Shown: positions 8,832-16,941 of the stretch, piece after piece
How positions within the stretch are numbered: the stretch's first letter is position 1
Layout: each line of letters begins with the position of its first letter
Origin: Sphingobium cyanobacteriorum
GTDB lineage: Bacteria > Pseudomonadota > Alphaproteobacteria > Sphingomonadales > Sphingomonadaceae
Reading direction: 5' to 3'
Length of the DNA: 64,000 nucleotides
Assembly (NCBI RefSeq): GCF_030580935.1
Contig: NZ_JAUQOM010000001.1
Location: 124,001-188,000 of the forward strand
Made by a program: the position numbers and the translations under genes
The notes under the pieces: model-generated
Database searches by the model: none
Told to the model about the DNA's origin: nothing
What the model saw: only the letters and a program-made list of their open reading frames with translations

Positions 8832-10976
8832 GTGATAGCGCGCCTGTTGTGCTGGATGATTGCCCTGACAGCGGCCAGTTGGGCGCCGGGGGCGCTGGCC
8901 GAGGACGGCTATGACCTGTGGCTGCGCTATGCACGCACGGATGAGGCGCGCAGCGCCGATCTGGCCGCCCATGCAACCATCATCGTCGCGCCTGGCGCCA
9001 GCCCGACCCTCAACGTCGCCATCGCCGAATTGCAGCGCGGCCTGGCCGGCATGACCGGCGTTGCGCCCGCCCTGTCAGGCACGATGCGTCAAGGCGCGCT
9101 ATGGCTGGCGACGCCTGCATCCGCTCCCGCTCTGCCGGGTGAGACGGCCGGACTGGGCGGCGAGGGCTATGCGATCCGCTCCATCGAGGTGGACGGCAAG
9201 GCCGTGACCCTGATTGCCGCCAACAGCGATCTTGGCCTGCTCCATGGCGCCTGCCACTGGTTGCGGCTGGCCCAGAGCGGCGCAAGCCTCGACAGGCTGG
9301 ACATACGCAGCGCACCGAAGATCAGGCTGCGCCTGCTCAACCATTGGGACAATCTGAATGGCACGGTCGAACGCGGCTATGCCGGCCAGTCGATCTGGGA
9401 CTGGTGGCGGCTGCCCGACTGGAAAGCGCCGCGCTATACCGACTATGCCCGCGCCAACGCCGCGATCGGCATCAACGGCACCGTCCTCAACAATGTAAAC
9501 GCCAAGGCCGACAGCCTGACCGCGCCCTATATCGCCAAGGCAGCGGCGCTGGCCGACCTGTTCCGCCCCTATGGGATCAAAGTCTATCTGTCGGTCAGAT
9601 GGACCGCGCCGATGGAACTGGATGGCCTCCGGACGGCCGATCCGCGCGATCCGGCGGTGGCTGGCTGGTGGAGGGCGAAGGCGGACGAAATCTACCGGGC
9701 CATCCCCGACTTTGGCGGCTTTCTGGTCAAGGCGAACAGCGAGGGCCAGCCGGGTCCGCAGGATTACAAGCGCACCCATGCCGACGGCGCGAACATGCTG
9801 GCCGCCGCGCTGAAACCGCATGGCGGGATCGTGATGTGGCGCGCCTTCGTCTATGCCCATGACAATCCCGATGATCGCGCGAAGCAGGCCTATGCCGACT
9901 TCAGGCCGCTGGACGGCCAGTTCGCCGACAATGTCATCGTGCAGGTGAAGAATGGCGCGATCGACTTCCAGCCGCGCGAGCCGTTCCATCCATTGTTCGG
10001 CGCGATGCCGAAAACGCCGCTGATGATGGAGTTCCAGATCACCAAGGAATATCTGGGCCAGTCGACGCACCTCACCTATCTTGGCCCCTTGTTCAAGGAA
10101 GCGCTGGACAGCGACACATTCGCGAAAGGCGCAGGATCGACGGTGGCGAAGGTGATCGACGGATCGCTGGACGGACACAGGCTGACCGGCATTGCGGGCG
10201 TGGCCAATATCGGCGCGGATCGCGACTGGAGCGGGTCGATCTTCAACCAGGCGGACTGGTATGCCTTTGGTCGCCTGGCCTGGGACACCAGCCTGTCGGC
10301 GGAGGCCATCGCGCGCGAATGGGCGGCGATGACCTTTTCGCCCGATCCGAAAGTCGTAGAACCGATCGTCGGGATGATGATGGGATCGCGGGAGGCCGCC
10401 GTCGATTACATGACCCCGCTGGGCCTGGCCCATATGATGGACACCGGCCATCATTATGGCCCCGGCCCATGGGTTTCCGACCTCGCCCGCCCCGAATGGA
10501 ACCCGGTCTATTATCACAGGGCGGACGCGGACGGCATCGGCTTTGACCGCACGGACAGCGGCAGCGGCGCCATCGGCCAATATGCGCCCGCCATCGCGAC
10601 GCGGCTGGCCAACCCGCACACCACGCCGGAACGCCATCTGCTCTGGTTCCACCACCTCCCCTGGGATTATCGCCTGGCGTCGGGGGAGACGCTATGGGAC
10701 GGACTGGTCCGTCGCTATGACAGGGGGCCCGCTTATGTTGCGGGCATGCAGACCCTCTGGGCGTCGCTCAAGCCCCATATCGATGCCAGGCGCTTCGCGC
10801 AAACCGAGGCTTTTCTGACCATCCAGCATCGTGAAGCCCTGTGGTGGCGCGACGCCAGCATCGCCTATTTCCAGTCGCTGGCGCACCGCCCCCTGCCCGC
10901 CGGATCGCCTGCGCCCGCGCATGATCTCAACTGGTACAAGACGCAAAGATTCCCCTACGCACCCGGCCATAGTTGA
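8832..10976 (+). CDS. aguA: Alpha-glucuronidase, glycoside hydrolase family 67
   Basis: A 714-residue inverting hydrolase that removes (4-O-methyl)-glucuronic acid from the non-reducing end of aldouronic acids released from glucuronoxylan. A signal peptide is visible (MIARLLCWMIALTAASWAPG, cleavage after ALA at residue 23), so it acts in the periplasm. Family motifs include LLNHWDNLNG. Aligning known catalytic residues by spacing gives general acid E304 (KANSEGQPGP) and bases D378 (KNGAIDF) and E406 (ITKEYLG); the 28-residue D-E spacing is conserved. The start is GTG at 8832 with AGGAGAGG upstream. A LacI-type operator precedes it and a lacI gene follows. No xylanase or xylosidase is in the window. 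Confidence 0.95.
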   Translation: MIARLLCWMIALTAASWAPGALAEDGYDLWLRYARTDEARSADLAAHATIIVAPGASPTLNVAIAELQRGLAGMTGVAPALSGTMRQGALWLATPASAPALPGETAGLGGEGYAIRSIEVDGKAVTLIAANSDLGLLHGACHWLRLAQSGASLDRLDIRSAPKIRLRLLNHWDNLNGTVERGYAGQSIWDWWRLPDWKAPRYTDYARANAAIGINGTVLNNVNAKADSLTAPYIAKAAALADLFRPYGIKVYLSVRWTAPMELDGLRTADPRDPAVAGWWRAKADEIYRAIPDFGGFLVKANSEGQPGPQDYKRTHADGANMLAAALKPHGGIVMWRAFVYAHDNPDDRAKQAYADFRPLDGQFADNVIVQVKNGAIDFQPREPFHPLFGAMPKTPLMMEFQITKEYLGQSTHLTYLGPLFKEALDSDTFAKGAGSTVAKVIDGSLDGHRLTGIAGVANIGADRDWSGSIFNQADWYAFGRLAWDTSLSAEAIAREWAAMTFSPDPKVVEPIVGMMMGSREAAVDYMTPLGLAHMMDTGHHYGPGPWVSDLARPEWNPVYYHRADADGIGFDRTDSGSGAIGQYAPAIATRLANPHTTPERHLLWFHHLPWDYRLASGETLWDGLVRRYDRGPAYVAGMQTLWASLKPHIDARRFAQTEAFLTIQHREALWWRDASIAYFQSLAHRPLPAGSPAPAHDLNWYKTQRFPYAPGHS

Positions 10977-10998
10977 TTTTTTGCTTTAATAAGTATCG

Positions 10999-11014
10999 AT
11001 GTTGTCGCTACCAC
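10999..11014. promoter_or_regulatory. Degenerate LacI-type operator upstream of lacI-family gene
   Basis: ATGTTGTCGCTACCAC keeps the CGCTANCA right half of the sites at 8780 and 14994, but has a degenerate left half. It ends 8 bp before the GTG start of the regulator, consistent with autorepression. It is the weakest of the three sites. Confidence 0.4.
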
Positions 11015-11021
11015 CCCGTTT

Positions 11022-12119
11022 GTGACCAAAATCTTGAAAGTTTCCACCTTGAGTGACAGCCGATCGTCCCGCCGCCAGCGCAATGCGCCGACCATCAACG
11101 ATGTCGCCCGCGAAGCCGGCGTGTCGCCGATGACCGTGTCGCGCGTCATCAATGGCGAGCAGGTGGTGCGGGCGGCGACGCGGGAAAAGGTGCAGGCGGC
11201 GATCACCGCGCTCAACTATGCGCCCAGCGCCGCCGCGCGCACTTTGGCCGGCGGGGAAGAAACCCGGATCGGCTTGCTCTATTCCAACCCCTCTTCCTCC
11301 TATCTCAGCGAATTTCTGGTCGGCAGCCTGGACCAGGCCAGCCGCAGCGGCGTCGACCTGGTGGTGGAAAAATGGGATGATGAGGAAACCTCGATAGAGG
11401 CCGTCGTCGCCCATCTGCAACGCGGGCGGATCGACGGGGTGATCCTGCCGCCGCCGCTCTGCGACCTGGCCGCACTGGTGGATGCGCTCGATCGGGCCGG
11501 CATCCCCGCCGTTGCGGTCGCGACCGGGCGCGCCCCGTCCGATCTGGCCGCCGTCAGCATCGATGACCGCCACGCCGCCTATGAAATGACCCGCCACCTG
11601 ATCGCGCTGGGCCATGACCGGATCGGCTTCATCAAGGGCAATCCCAACCAGAGCGCCAGCGCCAAACGGTTTGAAGGCTATGTCGCGGCACTGACCGAAG
11701 CCGGCCTGCCGATGCGGGACGAACTTGTCGCGCAGGGCTATTTCACCTATCGGTCGGGGCTTGACGCAGCCGAGCATATCCTGGCCCTGGCCGACCCGCC
11801 CACGGCGATCTTCGCCAGCAATGACGACATGGCGGCCGCTACCGTTGCGATCGCCCATCGCTCCGGGCTGGACGTGCCGGGCGACCTGACCGTCTGCGGG
11901 TTCGACGATACATCGCTTGCCACCACCATCTGGCCCGAACTGACGACGATCCGCCAGCCGATCAACGCCATGGCGCGCGCGGCGGTGGAAGTGCTTGTCC
12001 GCCAGCTAAAGGGCCGCCGTAAAGGCGACGCGGCCGAACATCTGGTGCTGGACTACGCCCTGATCCGCCGCCAGTCGGACGCCGCGCCACGGATGCGGCC
12101 ACGACTGGGCGGGCGGTAA
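11022..12119 (+). CDS. LacI family transcriptional regulator (pentose/xylan utilisation)
   Basis: A 365-residue repressor with the LacI helix-turn-helix at residues 24-45 (TINDVAREAGVSPMTVSRVI). A periplasmic-binding-protein-like sugar-sensing domain follows, including DRIGFIKGNP and FASNDDMAAA. It sits directly after the GH67 alpha-glucuronidase and 2.9 kb before the xylose operon, and matching operator-like palindromes precede all three. A regulator of xylose/uronate use is therefore the best inference. The start is taken as GTG at 11022, but a TTG 27 bp downstream is also possible, so the N-terminus is uncertain. A strong hairpin lies 25 bp after the stop. Confidence 0.88.
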   Translation: MTKILKVSTLSDSRSSRRQRNAPTINDVAREAGVSPMTVSRVINGEQVVRAATREKVQAAITALNYAPSAAARTLAGGEETRIGLLYSNPSSSYLSEFLVGSLDQASRSGVDLVVEKWDDEETSIEAVVAHLQRGRIDGVILPPPLCDLAALVDALDRAGIPAVAVATGRAPSDLAAVSIDDRHAAYEMTRHLIALGHDRIGFIKGNPNQSASAKRFEGYVAALTEAGLPMRDELVAQGYFTYRSGLDAAEHILALADPPTAIFASNDDMAAATVAIAHRSGLDVPGDLTVCGFDDTSLATTIWPELTTIRQPINAMARAAVEVLVRQLKGRRKGDAAEHLVLDYALIRRQSDAAPRMRPRLGGR

Positions 12120-12143
12120 GGACTTGAATCAGGATCAGCGCCG

Positions 12144-12180
12144 ACATGTTCCCGCACAGGCGGGAACATGTGATTTTCGG
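12144..12180 (+). terminator. Hairpin terminator between lacI-family gene and purB
   Basis: A perfect 12-bp stem (ACATGTTCCCGC paired with GCGGGAACATGT, four-base loop) ends at 12171 and is followed by GATTTTC. It sits between two convergent genes, 24 bp from one stop and 20 bp from the other, so it probably serves both. Confidence 0.75.
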
Positions 12181-12191
12181 ACTGAATGAAG

Positions 12192-13508
12192 TTACGCTTC
12201 CCCGAATACCCGGCGGAAGATCGTGTCGACCTGCTTGAAATGATAGTCGAGGTTGAACTTTTCCTCGATCTCCTGCGCCGGCAGGGCGGCGGCCACGTCC
12301 GGGTCGGCCTTGAGCAGTTCGAGCAGCGACAATTGCCCGTCCGATTCCCATACCTTCATCGCGTTGCGCTGGACGTAGCGATAGCTGTCCTCGCGGCTGA
12401 CGCCCGCCTGGGTCAGGGCCAGCAGCACGCGCTGCGAATGGACGAGGCCGCCCATCTTGTCGAGATTCTTCATCATCCGCTCAGGATAGATGAGCAGCTT
12501 GTCGATCACGCCGGTCAGGCGGGCCAGCGCGAAGTCCAGCGTGATGGTGGCGTCGGGACCGAAGAAGCGCTCGACCGACGAATGGCTGATGTCGCGTTCA
12601 TGCCAGAGCGCGACATTTTCCAGCGCCGGGACGACGGCCGCGCGGACGACGCGGGCCAGGCCGGTCAGATTTTCGGTCAGTACCGGGTTGCGCTTGTGCG
12701 GCATGGCGCTGCTGCCCTTCTGGCCGGGCGAGAAATATTCCTCCGCTTCCAGCACTTCGGTCCGCTGCAAATGGCGAACCTCGACGGCCAGGCGCTCGAT
12801 GGACGAGGCGATGACGCCCAGCGTCGCGAAGAACATGGCATGGCGATCACGCGGGATCACCTGGGTCGAAACGGGTTCGATGGCGAGGCCCAGCTTGTCC
12901 GCGACATGCTCCTCCACCGCCGGGTCGATATTGGCGAAGGTGCCGACCGCGCCGGAAATGGCGCAGGTGGCGATTTCGGCGCGGGCGGCGACCAGCCGGG
13001 TCTTGCAGCGGCTGAACTCGGCATAGGCTTCCGCCATCTTCAGGCCGAACGTCACCGGCTCGGCATGGATGCCATGGCTGCGGCCGATGGTCGGGGTCAG
13101 CTTATGTTCGAAGGCGCGGCGCTTGATGACCGCCAGCAGCGCGTCGATATCCTCGATCAATATGTCGGCGGCGCGGGCCAGTTGCACGGCCAGGCAGGTA
13201 TCGAGCACGTCGGAACTGGTCATGCCCTGATGCATGAAGCGGGCTTCGTCGCCCACCTGCTCCGCCACCCAGGTCAGGAAAGCGATGACGTCATGCTTGG
13301 TGACGGCTTCGATCGCGTCGATCGCGGCCACGTCGATCACGGGGTTGGTCGCCCACCAGTCCCACAGCGCCTTGGCGGCGGATGGCGGCACGACGCCCAG
13401 TTCGCCCAGCTTCTCGGTCGCATGGGCCTCGATCTCGAACCAGATTTTGAAACGGGCTTCGGGTTCCCAGAGGGCGGTCATGGCGGGGCGGGCATAGCGG
13501 GGGACCAT
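12192..13508 (-). CDS. purB: Adenylosuccinate lyase
   Basis: A 438-residue cytoplasmic enzyme of purine synthesis that cleaves SAICAR and adenylosuccinate, releasing fumarate. The fumarase/aspartase superfamily signature loop GSSAMPHKRNP is at about residues 265-275, and the TSSDVLDT and SHGIHAEP motifs are present. I placed the start at ATG 13508 (MVPRYARPAMTALW), which matches PurB N-termini; the 23 extra codons in the open frame upstream do not look coding. It is a single housekeeping gene set inside the pentose island and has no functional tie to it. Confidence 0.96.
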   Translation of the reverse strand: MVPRYARPAMTALWEPEARFKIWFEIEAHATEKLGELGVVPPSAAKALWDWWATNPVIDVAAIDAIEAVTKHDVIAFLTWVAEQVGDEARFMHQGMTSSDVLDTCLAVQLARAADILIEDIDALLAVIKRRAFEHKLTPTIGRSHGIHAEPVTFGLKMAEAYAEFSRCKTRLVAARAEIATCAISGAVGTFANIDPAVEEHVADKLGLAIEPVSTQVIPRDRHAMFFATLGVIASSIERLAVEVRHLQRTEVLEAEEYFSPGQKGSSAMPHKRNPVLTENLTGLARVVRAAVVPALENVALWHERDISHSSVERFFGPDATITLDFALARLTGVIDKLLIYPERMMKNLDKMGGLVHSQRVLLALTQAGVSREDSYRYVQRNAMKVWESDGQLSLLELLKADPDVAAALPAQEIEEKFNLDYHFKQVDTIFRRVFGEA

Positions 13509-13795
13509 AAGGCGAATCCTGCGGCTGGAGGGGCAATAGTTGCCGCGCCGCGTAGCAGCGTCGGCGGACCGGGGCAAATCGCGATCCGATCATGCAATCA
13601 TCCCTGCCCTGATCAGGCAACTCATCGCAAAAGGCACAGCATCGAAGGACGAACCGAACCAATCGGCAAGACGAATGCAAAAGGATGAACGGATGTTCAG
13701 GAACATTGCCTCATTTTCGTTCATTATCCCACCAACTGCTACACAGGACTGGAACGAATGACTTCCAGATCGATTATGAGGCACAGGAGATTGCC

Positions 13796-14194
13796 ATGTT
13801 CCGTATGATTTTACTCACCACCGCACTTGCCACGAGCGCGCCGGTGCTGGCGCAGGCTGTGCCCGATCAAGGCGCAGCGCCGCAATCGGCGGCTCCGGCG
13901 GCGACTCCGGCAACGCCCGCAGCCCCCGCCAATCCGGCCAGCAGCGTGGCGTCGATCGTCGACAGCGAGTTTCCCGCCTATGACGCGAACAAGGACGGCC
14001 AGCTTGACCAGTCGGAATTTTCCCGCTGGATGGTCGCGCTCAAGACCCAGGAAATGAAGGCGACCGGATCGCAACTGCCGGCCGAACAGGTAACGACCTG
14101 GGCCAGCGGCGCCTTCACCTCGGCGGACAAGGACAAGAGCAGCATGGTCAGCAAGCCGGAACTGATAACCTATCTGAGCGGTGGCGCAGGCTGA
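13796..14194 (+). CDS. Exported EF-hand calcium-binding protein
   Basis: A 132-residue protein with a signal peptide (cleavage near VLAQA, residue 21) and an Ala/Pro-rich linker to about residue 48. One canonical EF-hand loop spans D63-E74 (DANKDGQLDQSE). A second, at D111-E122 (DKDKSSMVSKPE), lacks the central glycine and is degraded. It is probably a periplasmic calcium-binding protein of unknown role. Start ATG at 13796 is fixed by AGGAG seven bases upstream; the longer open frame from 13685 is not credible. The 287 bp upstream contain no gene. It is followed by a 20-bp tandem repeat and a strong terminator. Confidence 0.85.
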   Translation: MFRMILLTTALATSAPVLAQAVPDQGAAPQSAAPAATPATPAAPANPASSVASIVDSEFPAYDANKDGQLDQSEFSRWMVALKTQEMKATGSQLPAEQVTTWASGAFTSADKDKSSMVSKPELITYLSGGAG

Positions 14195-14210
14195 CAACAG
14201 CCACTCCCCC

Positions 14211-14270
14211 ATCCCCCGTCACGAAGGCCCATCCCCCGTCACGAAGGCCCATCCCCCGTCACTAAGGACA
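14211..14270. repeat. Three tandem copies of a 20-bp unit
   Basis: The unit ATCCCCCGTCACGAAGGCCC is repeated at 14211-14230 and 14231-14250. A third copy at 14251-14270 diverges at its end (ACTAAGGACA). The array lies 16 bp after the EF-hand gene and before its terminator, so it would be transcribed. Replication slippage is the likely origin. Confidence 0.9.
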
Positions 14271-14301
14271 GGGTATAAAGAGCCTGCCGGGTCGCACCGG
14301 A

Positions 14302-14339
14302 GGGCGGCATGGAGCGAAGGCCATGCCGCCCCTTTTTTT
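14302..14339 (+). terminator. Rho-independent terminator of the EF-hand gene
   Basis: GGGCGGCATGG (14302-14312) pairs perfectly with CCATGCCGCCC (14321-14331) around an 8-base loop, followed by a run of seven T. Confidence 0.92.
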
Positions 14340-14639
14340 GGCCATGATGCCCTTTTCAAACCCGACAGCAGCATCCTCCCCTTCCAAGGGATGGGACCGC
14401 CGCGAAGCGATGATGGAGGGACGTGACGCTGTCGAGAGGGCCCTCTCCGTCTGGCCGTTGGCCAGCCACATGGATTGCCTGGCCATGCGTGCATGGCGGG
14501 CATTGGAGATAGGCCCGTTTGGAGCAGCGCGCGGAACAGGGCACCGCTTCCGGCTGCGCTGGCCGACAGCACCGCCAGAAATGATGCGAAACCAGAAAAC
14601 TGAACCGCGCAAGCTGCATCCGGTCAGGTGCAGCGCGCT
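14340..14639. other. Gene-free stretch
   Basis: About 300 bp between the EF-hand terminator and the next stop codon. Frames of 100-120 codons are open on both strands, but none has a convincing start signal or recognisable product. It contains short imperfect palindromes (for example CTCCCCTTCCAAGGG) and resembles intergenic filler. Confidence 0.5.
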
Positions 14640-14858
14640 CTAGCCCTTTTTGCGTGTATAAAGCAGCGCCGCGACGATCGCGGCCGATCCGATACCGACG
14701 GCGGTGCCCATCCATACGCCCTTGCCGGCGGATTTGCGCGCAGCGGCGGCAAGATCGGTTTTCGGGGTTCGGGAGCCACTGGCACCATCCATGTCAGGAT
14801 TTGCGGGAGCGGCGGGGTTTGCGCCGACGGGCGGCGCGCTGTCTTCGGGCTTGCTCAT
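14640..14858 (-). CDS. Small single-pass membrane protein, function unknown
   Basis: A 72-residue protein. The first 45 residues are hydrophilic and Ala/Pro/Asp-rich. One C-terminal transmembrane helix follows (GVWMGTAVGIGSAAIVAALL) with a positively charged end, YTRKKG. This predicts an inner-membrane anchor with the basic tail in the cytoplasm. I chose ATG at 14858 (MSKPEDSAPP). The frame is open further upstream to 14975, but that part would overlap the xyl promoter region and looks non-coding. No family recognised. It is divergent from the xylose operon, with a 181-bp gap. Confidence 0.6.
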   Translation of the reverse strand: MSKPEDSAPPVGANPAAPANPDMDGASGSRTPKTDLAAAARKSAGKGVWMGTAVGIGSAAIVAALLYTRKKG

Positions 14859-14956
14859 GGTCCGCACAGCTATGCCCCAAAGCGGCGGCGCGGAAAAGAT
14901 GAAAGATGCCGCCCCCCCACCCCTGCCATCTGTCATGCCTTTTGCGCAACATCCTC

Positions 14957-14986
14957 TTGACTTCGCGCCCGCCACGGTGTTGTTAA
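14957..14986 (+). promoter_or_regulatory. Candidate promoter of the xylose operon
   Basis: TTGACT at 14957-14962 is a good -35 element. TTGTTA at 14980-14985 is a poor but acceptable -10 after a 17-bp spacer. The LacI-type operator begins 9 bp downstream, over the expected transcription start. Confidence 0.45.
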
Positions 14987-14993
14987 GGGCAAC

Positions 14994-15009
14994 TTGTTAG
15001 CGCTATCAA
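14994..15009. promoter_or_regulatory. LacI-type operator of the xylose operon
   Basis: TTGTTAGCGCTATCAA is a near-perfect 16-bp palindrome with a TAGCGCTA core and a single mismatched pair. It is the best of the three related sites and lies just downstream of the candidate promoter, 31 bp before the first gene. Confidence 0.7.
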
Positions 15010-15039
15010 TTTAACGAACATGGAATTTAGGAGTTGATG

Positions 15040-16188
15040 ATGCCGGGGGTTTCCTCCTTGTCCGCCATGACCTTGCCCGACTGCCTGCCCGTCGACTGGC
15101 GCAAGGGCCTTTTCATCGGTCGGGTGCTGACCGCCGCGGGGCCAAGCCCCATCCTGGTCCGGGACGGAATCGCCCGTGACATGAGCCGGATCGCGCCCAC
15201 CGTGGCGCAACTGGTCGAAATGCTGCCGGTCGCTGGCGATGCGGGCGCAATATTGGGTCCGCTCGACGCGCTCGACCTGCCGCTGCTCAGCCCTGTCGAC
15301 CTGCAATGCGTCAAGGCATGCGGCGTCACCTTCGCCCTTTCCGCCATCGAGCGCGTGATCGAGGAGCGCGCCCGTGGCGATGCCGCCGCCGCCGCCGACA
15401 TTCGCGGACGGCTGGAAGAGCGCGTCGGTGGATCGATCCGCGCCGTCATTCCCGGCTCGCAGGAAGCCGCCGCGCTCAAGGCCGCACTGATCGAGGATGG
15501 CCTCTGGTCCCAATATCTGGAGGTCGCGATCGGCCCCGATGCCGAAGTGTTCACCAAGGCCCCGGTCCTGTCGACCGTCGGCGCGGGGGCCGAAATCGGC
15601 ATCCGTTCCGATTCCACCTGGAACAATCCCGAACCGGAAATCGTGCTGCTGGTCAACGCGGCTGGGAGCGCTATCGGCGCGACCCTTGGCAACGATGTCA
15701 ATCTGCGCGATTTCGAAGGGCGATCAGCGCTGCTGCTGGGCAAGGCGAAGGACAATAACGCATCCTGCGCGCTTGGCCCGCTGGTCCGCCTGTTCGATGC
15801 CGACTTCACCATCGACGATGTGCGCAACGCCGAAGTGGCCCTGACCATCGATGGTCCCGAAGGGTATCGGCTGGAAGGCGCGAGCCGCATGGACCAGATC
15901 AGTCGCGACCCGCTGGAACTGGTGCGTCAAACCCTGTCTGAACATCAATATCCCGATGGCTTCGCCCTGTTTCTGGGCACACTCTTCGCCCCGGTGCAGG
16001 ACCGCGATGATCCGGGCCGCGGTTTCACCCACAAGGTTGGCGATGTCGTCGCCATCTCCACCCCGCGCCTGGGCAAGCTGGTCAACCCTGTCGTCACGTC
16101 GAAGGATGCCGCGCCCTGGACCTGGGGGCTGACCGCACTGATGACCAACCTCGCCGCGCGGGGCCTGCTGAAAGACACCGCCGCATGA
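15040..16188 (+). CDS. xylX: FAH-family protein, probable 2-keto-3-deoxyxylonate dehydratase (XylX-like)
   Basis: A 382-residue member of the fumarylacetoacetate hydrolase superfamily. The conserved acidic metal-site region NPEPEIVLLV and the GNDVNLRDFEGRSALLLGKAKD block are present. It heads an operon with clear homologues of Caulobacter XylB and XylC. In the Caulobacter Weimberg pathway an FAH-family protein of this length (XylX) dehydrates 2-keto-3-deoxy-D-xylonate to alpha-ketoglutarate semialdehyde, so that function is inferred here. Start ATG at 15040 is chosen over TTG 15034 and ATG 15037 because TTTAGGAG ends six bases before it. It overlaps the next gene by 4 bp (ATGA). Confidence 0.8.
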   Translation: MPGVSSLSAMTLPDCLPVDWRKGLFIGRVLTAAGPSPILVRDGIARDMSRIAPTVAQLVEMLPVAGDAGAILGPLDALDLPLLSPVDLQCVKACGVTFALSAIERVIEERARGDAAAAADIRGRLEERVGGSIRAVIPGSQEAAALKAALIEDGLWSQYLEVAIGPDAEVFTKAPVLSTVGAGAEIGIRSDSTWNNPEPEIVLLVNAAGSAIGATLGNDVNLRDFEGRSALLLGKAKDNNASCALGPLVRLFDADFTIDDVRNAEVALTIDGPEGYRLEGASRMDQISRDPLELVRQTLSEHQYPDGFALFLGTLFAPVQDRDDPGRGFTHKVGDVVAISTPRLGKLVNPVVTSKDAAPWTWGLTALMTNLAARGLLKDTAA

Positions 16189-16940
16189 GCGCCATCTATC
16201 CCAGCCTGAAGGGCAAAAGGGTCTTTATCAGCGGCGGCGGCAGCGGCATCGGCGAAGGGCTGGTCGAAGCCTTTGTCGCTCAGGGCGCGCATGTCGCCTT
16301 CTGCGACATTGCCGTGGCGGAAAGCGAAGCGCTGGTCGCGCGCCTGTCCGGCGCCGACCTTGCGCCGATATTCCATGCCATCGACCTGCGGGATATCGAT
16401 GCGGTGCAGGCGATGATGGCAAAGCTGGATGCGCAGCTTGGCGGGATAGACATATTGATCAACAATGCCGCCAGTGACGATCGCCACGCCATTGACGAGG
16501 TAAGCCCGGCCTATTGGGATGAACGGATGGCGGTGAACCTGCGCCACCTGTTCTTTACGGCACAGGCGGTCGTCCCGGCGATGCGGCGCGCGGGGGGCGG
16601 CGTGATCCTGAATCTGGGATCGATCAGTTGGCATCTGGCGCTGCCCGACCTGATACTCTACGAAACCGCCAAGGCCGGGATCGAAGGGTTGACCCGCGGA
16701 CTGGCGCGCGACCTGGGCCGTGACAATATCCGCGTCAACACCATCATCCCCGGCAACATCAAAACGCCACGTCAGGAAAAATGGTACACCCCCGAAAGCG
16801 AAGCGGAAATTGTCGCGGCCCAGTGCCTGAACGGACGTATCCAGCCGCGCGATGTCGCCGCGCTGGCGATGTTCCTGGCATCGGACGATGCGCGTTACTG
16901 CACCGGCCATGACTATTTCATCGATGCCGGCTGGCGCTGA
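16185..16940 (+). CDS. xylB: SDR-family NAD-dependent D-xylose dehydrogenase (XylB-like)
   Basis: A 251-residue short-chain dehydrogenase. Cofactor motif GGGSGIG is at residues 17-23, catalytic Ser at 146/148, Tyr159 and Lys163 in YETAK. From memory of Caulobacter crescentus XylB, long blocks match closely: IYPSLKGKRV, DDRH, AYWDER, GSISWHL, RQEKWYTPE, IDAGWR. The enzyme oxidises D-xylose to xylonolactone, step one of the Weimberg pathway. It is translationally coupled to xylX, and the next gene begins one base after its stop. No missing catalytic residue. Confidence 0.9.
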   Translation: MSAIYPSLKGKRVFISGGGSGIGEGLVEAFVAQGAHVAFCDIAVAESEALVARLSGADLAPIFHAIDLRDIDAVQAMMAKLDAQLGGIDILINNAASDDRHAIDEVSPAYWDERMAVNLRHLFFTAQAVVPAMRRAGGGVILNLGSISWHLALPDLILYETAKAGIEGLTRGLARDLGRDNIRVNTIIPGNIKTPRQEKWYTPESEAEIVAAQCLNGRIQPRDVAALAMFLASDDARYCTGHDYFIDAGWR

Positions 16941-16941
16941 G

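Noticed and set aside
14262..14612. 116-codon minus-strand frame in the gap after the EF-hand gene
   Set aside because: No ribosome site, contains the terminator palindrome and has no recognisable domain.
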